In this document: positions 16,960 to 25,357 of the stretch, in pieces
Layout: every line of letters begins with the position of its first letter
Numbering within the stretch: the stretch's first letter is position 1
NCBI GenBank assembly: GCA_020438135.1
Contig: JAGQVF010000187.1
Coordinates: 1-42,744, forward strand
Reading direction: 5' to 3'
Source: Bacteroidales bacterium
GTDB taxonomy: Bacteria; Bacteroidota; Bacteroidia; Bacteroidales; JAADJA01
Length of the DNA: 42,744 bases
Notes under the pieces: generated by a model
Told to the model about the DNA's origin: nothing
What the model saw: the letters and a program-made list of their open reading frames with translations, nothing else
Database searches by the model: none
Position numbers and translations under genes: made by a program

Positions 16960-19344
16960 TTAATCGGGGACTTTATCTGCAATGCCATTATTTGGCAACC
17001 AATAGTTGTTTTTATCGGGGTTATTCACCTGTGTGTCCATATTCATATCACCACCGAAATACCCGCTTTTACCGGCAGAGGGGTCCCATTTTCCGGTAAT
17101 ATCTGTAGCGTTGATCGTTCCGTTACCATCTGCATTTCCGGCATATAAGCCATACTTCCCTCCTCCCAGACTGACCTGACCATTCAGATATGCTTTCGAA
17201 GCTGCGGTTGTAAAATCATAGCTGTAAATTCCTCCATTGGATGTGAGGGGTACGGACGACATCACTGCCAGGTGATTGCGATGCCATATCACCACATATA
17301 GATTTGCAGACGGTGTAAACCCAAATATCAGATCACTGGAACCATCCACTGCTGTGATGGTACCGTCACTGAGGATGAGTGCCGCTTTCCTGCCAACCAT
17401 GGTTGCGGGAGTTGCCGTTGATGCCGCACCGGTGGTTTGCCTGAGTTCAACCAATACCCAGTCCGTTACCGAAGCATTTGGGATCACCCAAAAACTTTCC
17501 GAACCGGTATAAAACCACGGGGTGTTGCTATAAGGTTGACTTTGAGAAATAAACCAGGGATTCAGATCGGTGGTCATGGATGATGTTTCAAAAGGTCCCT
17601 GCAACAGGGCTTTCAGATCGACCACAATTCCACCGGTTCCGATAATTCCGCCATTTTGCAGCAAAGGCAAAGGAATGCCCTCATTAAGCATCAGGTTATT
17701 GAAATTGACAAACGCGAATTCTCCGTTGGTTAAATCCGGATTCAGTTGGAAGCGAAGCTTAAATAACACCCCCTGTGTTGCAATTCCGGCAGTTCCGGCG
17801 CCTGCAAAGGTGATGGTATTTCCGCTGATGTTTTTCACAAATGTCCAACCCGAGCAAAGCGTTCCGGTGGTGATGATATCCACAACCGTCAATTCAGGAG
17901 TATCATAGCCGATGGTCCCCTGCACTGAAAAAATCTGTTGTCCGGCCGGAATGGGTCCGATGGAAACCGGCATATCATATACTGAACCCAGGGTTGAATT
18001 AACCGTAGGAACACCCACCCATGTATCATAAACCGAAATGTTACCGCTATTGCCTGTAGCTCCCACATTATCCGTAACATGCAGTTGAATAACACCGCTT
18101 TTATAAGCTGTCAGCAATCCGGTATTATCGATAGAAGCCACCGATGGATCTGTGGAAGTCCAGGTGTATGGGGGAATGCCGCCACTCACCGAAAATGATT
18201 TGGTTTGACCTGCCACAATGGTATAGGTAGCAGGTGAAATGCTCAGGTTCGGCAGGGTGATCATATTAAACACCCCGTCGACTGTTTTGGCAGCCAGCGT
18301 TTCATTAAAAGTTGCATAAGTGAAATGTAAACCCGTGTTTCCTGAGTATATGGAAGATACATCAAAGACAAGCCTGATCAATTCACCGCTTCCCGTTAAC
18401 GGAGCCGTACCTGCAAAAGCAAATGTAACCTGTCCGGGCACGGTGGTATTCAGTATGAGGTTGGAGTTTCCCTGCAGCATTGTCCCGGCCGAATTATAGC
18501 CTGTTGGAGTCAGGATATTGCTGCTGAAGGTAAACCGGAATTCACCCGCAAGGATATTAAACCCTGAAAGCGTTGTGGTGTTGATCGGAATTTCAACCGT
18601 ACCCCCCTGCCATTCACTTACAGCAGGAATGGTTAACTTCATGGCCCGAACTTCAACAACACCGTTCGTTTCGTCGAGGATGCCATTGTTATCCTGAACC
18701 AAAACCTTTGTGAATCCAACACCAGTAGCTGTAAATAATCCGGAAGATCCAATATTTCCGGTTGCAGGATTGGTCAAACTCCATCCGTAAGGAGCAGTGC
18801 CTCCGGATACTGTGAACTGCTGTGTTTCACCCACTGCCAGGAGGGCGGTATTGGGATTAATGGAGATGGTTGGCAAGGCTGTGACGTTGATCGAGCCGTT
18901 ATCAAATACCATCACCGGTGTGCCTTCATTAAAAAAGTTGGACGTGCTGCCGTTGTTAAAAATGAGGCTTGACCCTCCGGTTCCGGTACAGGTGAAATTG
19001 AGGTACAATAAAACACCCGTCCCTGCAAGCGGCGTACTTCCTGCATGAGCAATACCCAAAATGCCAGGTGTTGAAGTATTATAAACAGGATTTCCCCACC
19101 CCGATGACATGGTACCGGATACAGTTACGTTGTTGGCTGTTATCACATTGCTATTGTAGGAGATTACCAGTTGATACGAATATACGTTCAATCCGGTGAG
19201 GGTGTTGTCGACATATACCGGAATACTGACCACATCGCCATTAACGGCTGTCGGATCAGGAATCCGCATCTGAATGGTCTGCGCCTGGAGGATTGTCCCG
19301 GTCAGCACCACCAGAAGGCCCATTAGTTTTCTGATTCTTTTCAT
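16960..19344 (-). CDS. Secreted protein with three cohesin-like modules, two Ig-like domains and a C-terminal dockerin-like pair
   Basis: From the ATG at 19344 the signal peptide is MKRIRKLMGLLVVLTGTILQAQ; the frame also opens 12 codons earlier, at 19380 (residue numbers here use that longer frame). Three cohesin-like modules are visible at about 36-168, 246-375 and 453-582. Each has a strand of the type VVSIPVYVDN (or TVEIPINT, DMPVSIGP), a paired strand like FRFTFSSNIL, and an ending like FNNGSTSNFFNEGTP. Two BIG2-like Ig domains separate them (about 169-245 and 377-451). A region at 586-735 with VIWHRNHLAVMS matches a cassette I remember from other Bacteroidota secreted proteins. It is followed by two EF-hand-like loops, NADGNGTINATD (749-760) and DMNMDTQVNNPD (778-789), as in dockerins. 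No T9SS sorting domain follows. It starts 44 bases after the upstream gene (8 with the longer start), so they form one operon. Confidence 0.88.
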   Translation of the reverse strand: MKRIRKLMGLLVVLTGTILQAQTIQMRIPDPTAVNGDVVSIPVYVDNTLTGLNVYSYQLVISYNSNVITANNVTVSGTMSSGWGNPVYNTSTPGILGIAHAGSTPLAGTGVLLYLNFTCTGTGGSSLIFNNGSTSNFFNEGTPVMVFDNGSINVTALPTISINPNTALLAVGETQQFTVSGGTAPYGWSLTNPATGNIGSSGLFTATGVGFTKVLVQDNNGILDETNGVVEVRAMKLTIPAVSEWQGGTVEIPINTTTLSGFNILAGEFRFTFSSNILTPTGYNSAGTMLQGNSNLILNTTVPGQVTFAFAGTAPLTGSGELIRLVFDVSSIYSGNTGLHFTYATFNETLAAKTVDGVFNMITLPNLSISPATYTIVAGQTKSFSVSGGIPPYTWTSTDPSVASIDNTGLLTAYKSGVIQLHVTDNVGATGNSGNISVYDTWVGVPTVNSTLGSVYDMPVSIGPIPAGQQIFSVQGTIGYDTPELTVVDIITTGTLCSGWTFVKNISGNTITFAGAGTAGIATQGVLFKLRFQLNPDLTNGEFAFVNFNNLMLNEGIPLPLLQNGGIIGTGGIVVDLKALLQGPFETSSMTTDLNPWFISQSQPYSNTPWFYTGSESFWVIPNASVTDWVLVELRQTTGAASTATPATMVGRKAALILSDGTITAVDGSSDLIFGFTPSANLYVVIWHRNHLAVMSSVPLTSNGGIYSYDFTTAASKAYLNGQVSLGGGKYGLYAGNADGNGTINATDITGKWDPSAGKSGYFGGDMNMDTQVNNPDKNNYWLPNNGIADKVPD

Positions 19345-19388
19345 ACCTGTCGGTTTAATGATTACATTTTTCATTTTCATGATCCATC

Positions 19389-22300
19389 TTACCTGACAAG
19401 CTGAATTTTTTGAGTTTCCACCGAATGGCTGCTGATCCGTTTAACAAAGTACAAACCTGCCGGTAACAATGAACCCCGGGAATCGGTGGTATTCCAATTC
19501 AGGCGATATACCGAAGCATCATGTATACCATTCACGATCTCAGAAACCAATTTACCGGTTATGTCATAAACCCCGATAAAAACATTTTCATTCATTGAAG
19601 AAACAGCATAACTGATTGTAACAAAATCTTTCGCCGGATTAGGATAACAATGAAGGCTACCGTTAGATGTTTTATTTAAATCGAGACCCGTTGAAATACC
19701 ACTGATCATTATGGTTCCCGGATGAATATTTTCCGACAGATCGGTTTCATTGGCTAAAAAGTCAGATGCAGAAATAAAGGTTTGTCCGATCAGCATAACA
19801 TCCGAGGCTTTGAACTTCAGGTTGATCACATCCAGCGAACCCTGCAACTGACTAATCCCTGCGATGGCCACACGGATCACTCCTTCATCCTCTATAACAG
19901 TGTAATTCACGTTCATTCCCGGAATCAGGTTTTCAATATCCGGGGCTTGAATATATACAGGATCATACTGAAACTCCATCTGCATTGAAAATACTCCGGA
20001 AGCATTGGCCAGGCTAACGGGAACTATAAATTCCTGACCGGGCTGAACATTCACATTGGCGATCATCAGCTCGGCTTCCGCCTGATATTGCGGAACAGGT
20101 GAAAGCAGTTCGGCCGGGAAATAAGAAATCAGATTAACCACATACTGCAGGATCAGGGATGCATCAAAAGCAGTGGCACCGGACGATCCCGAAACATCAG
20201 CAACGACCAGTTGCTTTGAACTCAGGAAGGGCGTTACCACATGCTGCAGTACCAGGGAGGCATCATAGGCTTGAATAATGCCATTAAGACTTACATCACC
20301 CATGAGGGGGTTAATCACCCCGCTTGTACCGTAAGGCAGGTAATCCACCGAATTGGTAACCGGTTCGCCGGTTCCTCCCGGATTTCCTGAATGGGTTGGT
20401 CCTGTATTGCTTCCCCACCAGCAGTTTTCGGCATTGATTACAAAAGATTGGTTTACATTGTTGACGCCATAACTGCTCAGGTTATAAAAATCGCAATTAT
20501 TGATCAAAGGATTAGAGGCAGCTGTAGCATAAACCCCATGAGAGCAATTATTGAAGTTGCAATTTAAAATCGAAGGACTTGAACTTATGGTCCGAATCGC
20601 TCCATAGGAGCCATTGGCATAGCGGAAAATACAATTTTCAAACCTGGTTAACGGATCGAGTGCAACATCGTTTATAGTTATTCCCGACCAGGAATAGTAA
20701 TTATAAGGAGTAGCCGTTCCATCGGAGTTTGAGTCACCGCCATGAAAGTCATCGGTAATTGTTGTGAATACAATATTTCCGGCATTGGTAGCCGATCCTT
20801 CAGCAATTAAACCATTGTTAACCGTTATTCCACCACTGCTCCAGAATTTACAAACTACTCCCGGACTGATGGTGAGTGTAACGCCCGTGCCAATGGTGTA
20901 ATAATCAAAGAAATAGGGAATGTTGGTTACACCGCCAAAGTTTCTTTTTGGTAAGGTAACATCCTGTGTCAGGGTTTCATTATTCACCTTAATACATTTA
21001 TAGGTAGTACCCGATATGATATTTCCTGAGGAGGATGCCGGGTAAGAAACAAGTGATATACTCAGGGGAGCGTAGTACAGATCATTAAAGGTATTATTAT
21101 TGATCACCGGGGTACAAACGCCTGAATTGGTGATCCCGTAATTCATTTTATAGAAGGTACTGTTGGTAATGGAAGGGGAAGCACTGTTAAGCCTGATCCC
21201 GTTTCCGGTATATCTCATCAGCATATAGTTGATTGTACTCGCATCATCGCTCACGTCATTGAAGGTAATATAAGCACCTGAATTATTTGGAGCTGTGGCT
21301 GATCCGTTTTGTTCTGTATCCAACGGATTTCCATACGAATCATCTCTGTAATCGGTGAAAACCATCCTGCTTCCTGAACTTCCGGATATGGTGAGTTTAC
21401 CATTTACAGCCAGCTCATACTGACTAGTGCTTTTAAATACGGTTCCTGCCGGAATGGTAATGGTTGTCCCGGAATTGATGGTCGCTCCATAGAACATATA
21501 GGTGATGTTGCTGTAACCTGCGAAACTTCTTTGTGGAATGCTGGCGGTTTGAGAATATGTTTCAGGCTGAATACCAATGGCCACCAAACCGATGTTTGAA
21601 ATGGAATTATTTGAAAATACGGGATTTGAAAACATGGCCATATAAACCGGCTCATCATCAAAGTTATATATCTGGCAATTGCTGATCGACGGATTAGCTG
21701 AACCATAAATACCAAAGGCACTTAAATACCCTTGTTGCAAAACGGTATGATCGATCTGCGCATAGGCATCTTTAATCCTTACGGCACCTTTGGTTGAGTA
21801 AGATCCAAATACATCCGAATAACCACCACCTGTGTACCTGATCTCTGAGTATATTATTTTGTTGTTTGCATCCGATGATTCGGGATAGAATATGATCCCA
21901 TGCCAATCATTGTTGCCCGGAATTGAACCGTTGCCATCATTATTGGTATCCCCGCCCACAGAGTCATCTTTCAGGGAGGTGAAATAGATCTTCTGGCCGG
22001 AAACTCCGGTTGCATTCAGACCTCCGTGAACAAAGATCGCCTGAAATCCCGAGGATTGCATCTTAATAATAATCCCTGATTCAAGCGTTAGAACGGCTCC
22101 TGAAGCAATATTCAGAGCCCTTATGATGTAAGGGATATTGGTGAAACCGGCCACATTTCTTTTCACGAGCGTGGCATTGGATGACAAAGTACCGTTGTTC
22201 CCTTCAATAATCCGGATTCCATTGCTGCCGTTGGCACTGAAACTGATATTGGTAAAAGTAGGATTGGAAGTAAGCGACATGGCAATCGGATCAAGATTGC

Positions 22301-24764
22301 AATTCTGAATGGCAAGGGTATTGAATAATGGCGCTGAATTTCCATCCACATATACACCGTAATAGGAATGATCAATCAATGAATTGCTCAGCGTTGGCGA
22401 GGCATTCAAAGTTTTGAAGACGCCTTCATTGGAGTACCCACCGAAAAGGAAATTTGTATAGGTAACCGTATTGAATACATCATCGCTGTTGTCGCGGTAT
22501 TGTATGTAAGCCCAGTTTCCCGTTGCCGGAGCCGTAGCATTACCATCGCCATTGGTATCCATTGGATTTCCAACATTGTCGTCATATAAACTTGTAAAGA
22601 TTATTTTTTCCGAAACAGTACCACTGCATTTGAACCCACCATCCACATAAATAGTTTTGTTGTACATTTTAATAACAACTCCGGGATCAATGGTAAGATT
22701 CGTCAGGTTTTTAACAGTCAGGTTTTCAAGCAATACATAGGTTATGTTGGTGTAACCGGCAACGGTTCTTTTAGAAATCGTTCCGTTCACAACCACATTG
22801 TTGCCAATGAGTCCCAGGGCATTCATGGTAACATTGGTAAAGGTATTTCCTGAAAAAGTAGGATTAGCCGAGGCCGAAATGGCAAAAGGCGTATTGGTGA
22901 TATTAATCATTGCATTATTTGAAATGATCGGGTTTGATGCCTGGTAGCAACAAATTCCGTAAGTAAGATCCCTGAATTCACAATTGGAAATGGTGGGGCC
23001 TGCCGGTGTGGGAACCGTTGGGTTAATAACTGCTACGGCACTTGTGTAAATATAGTGGTTTTCGCCGCCATTGGGATAATAATAGCTGTTGGCCTGTGCA
23101 TATTTCATTCTCACATAATCCATCTTCGAGGTAGGATCATACCCGCTGGCAAAAATGATAGCACCCACATCACCCAGCGACGGCGAAGTGATGGTTCCGT
23201 CCTTGTTGGTGTCCATAGGATTTCCAAAATTATCATCCTTAACTGAGGTTAAAGTGATCCATTCCGATGATGTAGCATCAGCTGTAAGTTTCCCCTGAAC
23301 TACGATCCGGTGGCTACTGGAAGAATATTTAATTACAATTCCCGGGGCAATGGTGAGAGTCCGGCCTGCCGGTACAATAATATCCGCCAACATCACATAG
23401 GTAATATTGGTAACGGTTGTAAAATTACGTTTGATCAGGTTCGCATTGGCAGTAAGTGTGCCCCCCAGCAATCCGATAGCATCATAGGTATTATCGGAAA
23501 ACGAAAGTACATTGTTGCTGAAGGTGGGATTGGCTTCGAATGACATGGCAATGGGCGTAAGTTCACTCGAACCGATGGTATTATTGGTAAAGTTGGGTGT
23601 GGAAGCATACTGAAAATAGGCTCCGAAATAATTTTGCTGCAGTTCACAATAGTCGATCGTCGGGCCTGCATCATAGAGGCTGATACCTCCGATATTGCCG
23701 GCACCGGCGTACCGCAGCAAACATCTGCGCATGACTGAGGCATCGTTGCTTTCATTGTAAAATTTTATACCAGTCCAGTTCCGGCTTGCAGGTGCTGTAT
23801 TGGTTCCATCATTGTTGGTATCACCGCCCCAGTTATCATCCCTTTCCGATGTGAAATAAACATAATGACCTGCCGAAGGATTAGCGGTAAGGGTTCCATA
23901 GACATTCAATACATCATTTAACTTGAATTTTAAAATGTTATCAGCCCCGATGACCAGGGTACTCCCATTATTAACCGTATAGCCATTATTGAAATAATAG
24001 GGCACCGTTGTAGTTGGCAAAGTCCATGTTCCCGAATGACTGCCGTGGTTAACATAAAATGCATCATAGGTATTTCCGGTGAAATTACAGGTTCCACTAA
24101 CTGATAACGAAGCTGCACCCGAATAATAAACCGGATATTGGTTCAGATTAAAATTACAGGAGGTTATATTTGCCTGGGCTCCGGCAATTAAATTAATACC
24201 CGCAAAGCCATGAATGATGGTGACGGAATTCAGGGTTGAAACTGAACCACTGGCTGTTGTTATTCCATTTCCAGATGAAGAATAACCTGCCATATCGATC
24301 ACACCACCGGTCATGTTCAAAACGCCCTTGTTTTGCACGCCGTAGTAATACACATACTCGATATTGGTTCCTGAAAGTGTGGCTGTTCCGTTTTCGATGT
24401 AAAACTGCTGGGCATAACGCAGGAAGCAGTTGGTAAGGTTGACAGTAGCCGCATAGGTTCCGTTTCCCGTTTGGATAAACTGCCAGTCGCCCGGTGCAGG
24501 AGTGGCAAGGTTGGAAGTGAAAGTTGCAGAGGTTGCATTTAATGTTCCCAATACAATCAGCTTTCGACTGCTGTTAAATTTCACTACCACATTGGCGTCA
24601 ATAGTTAGGGTAACTCCATTGTTGACGGTGATATCACCCGTTACAACATATGGACTTCCGGCCAGGTTCCAGGTCGTATTGACAGAAATCACGCCTGAAA
24701 CATCAGTACTCATTGCATACCCGAACAGGGCCATGCAAAACAAAAGTGCATAGAATTTTTTCAT
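19389..24764 (-). CDS. 1791-residue T9SS-secreted beta-helix protein with dockerin-like and cohesin-like modules
   Basis: The signal peptide is MKKFYALLFCMALFGYAMS. Residues about 20-1480 are a right-handed parallel beta-helix made of six long repeats of roughly 200-220 residues. Each has a strand pattern like TLTIAPGIVIKYSS, a 'FTS..DD' segment and an Asp-rich loop such as GGDTNNDGT or GNPMDTNKDGT (near residues 305, 507, 725, 931, 1140 and 1336). A dockerin-like pair follows at about 1487-1550: GDVSLNGIIQAYDASLVLQH and ADVSGSSGATAFDASLILQY. A cohesin-like module lies at about 1565-1700 and a T9SS sorting domain at about 1710-1791 (LHCYPNPAKDFVTISYAV). No pectate-lyase or other catalytic motif is evident. 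It is the first gene of the operon. The beta-helix, dockerin and sorting domain are clear; the cohesin is likely; the role is unknown. Confidence 0.9.
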   Translation of the reverse strand: MKKFYALLFCMALFGYAMSTDVSGVISVNTTWNLAGSPYVVTGDITVNNGVTLTIDANVVVKFNSSRKLIVLGTLNATSATFTSNLATPAPGDWQFIQTGNGTYAATVNLTNCFLRYAQQFYIENGTATLSGTNIEYVYYYGVQNKGVLNMTGGVIDMAGYSSSGNGITTASGSVSTLNSVTIIHGFAGINLIAGAQANITSCNFNLNQYPVYYSGAASLSVSGTCNFTGNTYDAFYVNHGSHSGTWTLPTTTVPYYFNNGYTVNNGSTLVIGADNILKFKLNDVLNVYGTLTANPSAGHYVYFTSERDDNWGGDTNNDGTNTAPASRNWTGIKFYNESNDASVMRRCLLRYAGAGNIGGISLYDAGPTIDYCELQQNYFGAYFQYASTPNFTNNTIGSSELTPIAMSFEANPTFSNNVLSFSDNTYDAIGLLGGTLTANANLIKRNFTTVTNITYVMLADIIVPAGRTLTIAPGIVIKYSSSSHRIVVQGKLTADATSSEWITLTSVKDDNFGNPMDTNKDGTITSPSLGDVGAIIFASGYDPTSKMDYVRMKYAQANSYYYPNGGENHYIYTSAVAVINPTVPTPAGPTISNCEFRDLTYGICCYQASNPIISNNAMINITNTPFAISASANPTFSGNTFTNVTMNALGLIGNNVVVNGTISKRTVAGYTNITYVLLENLTVKNLTNLTIDPGVVIKMYNKTIYVDGGFKCSGTVSEKIIFTSLYDDNVGNPMDTNGDGNATAPATGNWAYIQYRDNSDDVFNTVTYTNFLFGGYSNEGVFKTLNASPTLSNSLIDHSYYGVYVDGNSAPLFNTLAIQNCNLDPIAMSLTSNPTFTNISFSANGSNGIRIIEGNNGTLSSNATLVKRNVAGFTNIPYIIRALNIASGAVLTLESGIIIKMQSSGFQAIFVHGGLNATGVSGQKIYFTSLKDDSVGGDTNNDGNGSIPGNNDWHGIIFYPESSDANNKIIYSEIRYTGGGYSDVFGSYSTKGAVRIKDAYAQIDHTVLQQGYLSAFGIYGSANPSISNCQIYNFDDEPVYMAMFSNPVFSNNSISNIGLVAIGIQPETYSQTASIPQRSFAGYSNITYMFYGATINSGTTITIPAGTVFKSTSQYELAVNGKLTISGSSGSRMVFTDYRDDSYGNPLDTEQNGSATAPNNSGAYITFNDVSDDASTINYMLMRYTGNGIRLNSASPSITNSTFYKMNYGITNSGVCTPVINNNTFNDLYYAPLSISLVSYPASSSGNIISGTTYKCIKVNNETLTQDVTLPKRNFGGVTNIPYFFDYYTIGTGVTLTISPGVVCKFWSSGGITVNNGLIAEGSATNAGNIVFTTITDDFHGGDSNSDGTATPYNYYSWSGITINDVALDPLTRFENCIFRYANGSYGAIRTISSSPSILNCNFNNCSHGVYATAASNPLINNCDFYNLSSYGVNNVNQSFVINAENCWWGSNTGPTHSGNPGGTGEPVTNSVDYLPYGTSGVINPLMGDVSLNGIIQAYDASLVLQHVVTPFLSSKQLVVADVSGSSGATAFDASLILQYVVNLISYFPAELLSPVPQYQAEAELMIANVNVQPGQEFIVPVSLANASGVFSMQMEFQYDPVYIQAPDIENLIPGMNVNYTVIEDEGVIRVAIAGISQLQGSLDVINLKFKASDVMLIGQTFISASDFLANETDLSENIHPGTIMISGISTGLDLNKTSNGSLHCYPNPAKDFVTISYAVSSMNENVFIGVYDITGKLVSEIVNGIHDASVYRLNWNTTDSRGSLLPAGLYFVKRISSHSVETQKIQLVR

Positions 24765-24893
24765 GATGGTAAATTTGACTTTTAAGAATTAGTTTGTACT
24801 AATTTGTGTTCTTTGCAATAATTTAGCTGCCGTGGGTAACAGGCATCTTAAATTAAATAGATAAAACATCCAACCTTTCGACGTAAAACCTAC

Positions 24894-24901
24894 CAAAGGT
24901 A
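24894..24901 (-). promoter_or_regulatory. Candidate -7 box of the cohesin/dockerin operon
   Basis: The minus strand reads TACCTTTG, a full match to TAnnTTTG. No -33 TTTG is seen at the expected distance. The leader would be about 130 bases, similar to that proposed for the 1800-residue gene. Confidence 0.3.
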
Positions 24902-25053
24902 ACCATGTTCGGAATTATATAGTATATTTTTATATATTTTGGTGAACTACATAATTTAAGAAAAGTGAATTAGAATGCATTTCAAAACCTTTACAGACAA
25001 GGGCAATGCTACTGTAAATTGAATTAAAACTGATCAGAACTTTTGTATGAAAC

Positions 25054-25082
25054 AAAAAAGGCTGTTCAGAAAAAGAACAGCC
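25054..25082 (-). terminator. Terminator of tRNA-Pro
   Basis: Arms GGCTGTTC (25082-25075, minus strand) and GAACAGCC (25067-25060) pair perfectly and are followed on the minus strand by six T's. It lies just beyond the 3' end of the tRNA. Confidence 0.85.
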
Positions 25083-25090
25083 ATTTGAAG

Positions 25091-25163
25091 TCGGAGTGGC
25101 GAGACTCGAACTCGCGGCCTCTTGACCCCCAGTCAAGCACGCTACCAACTGCGCCACACCCCG
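25091..25163 (-). tRNA. tRNA-Pro (anticodon GGG)
   Basis: The minus strand folds as a cloverleaf of 73 bases. The acceptor stem CGGGGTG pairs with CACTCCG (one G-U). The anticodon stem CTTGA/TCAAG closes the loop CTGGGGG, giving anticodon GGG followed by G37, typical of proline tRNAs. The T arm contains the usual GTTCGAGTC. The terminal CCA is not encoded, so it must be added enzymatically. It decodes CCC and CCU codons. Confidence 0.95.
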
Positions 25164-25357
25164 TTATTAAAATTCAAAACGTTTAAATTCCAAAAACCAA
25201 TGATGATTACAAATCTGAAAAATTAATTTCAATATTATGGGATTCAAAATTTAACCCATTGCGATTTAATGGGGCTGCAAAAGTAAATATTTTTACAATG
25301 AAATTCGAAAATTCCACGCTTCATTTTGAATTTATCTGACTTAACTCCCCTCAAACT

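Larger units (their letters stand above)
24765..25090. other. Upstream region of the beta-helix gene, with tRNA terminator
   Basis: About 325 bases with no coding frame. It holds a possible -7 box for the operon (24894-24901, minus strand) and, at the right, the tRNA-Pro terminator. Confidence 0.6.

Noticed and set aside
14940-24764. A polysaccharide utilisation locus
   Set aside because: No SusC, SusD, hybrid two-component or ECF regulator gene is present, and only one candidate glycosidase is seen.
16960-24764. A true enzymatic cellulosome locus
   Set aside because: No cellulase, xylanase or other catalytic domain carries a dockerin in the window; only the scaffold-like modules are seen.
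25091-25163. An integration (att) site at the tRNA-Pro gene
   Set aside because: No integrase, direct repeat of the tRNA 3' end, or mobile gene is nearby; the tRNA is intact with its own terminator.
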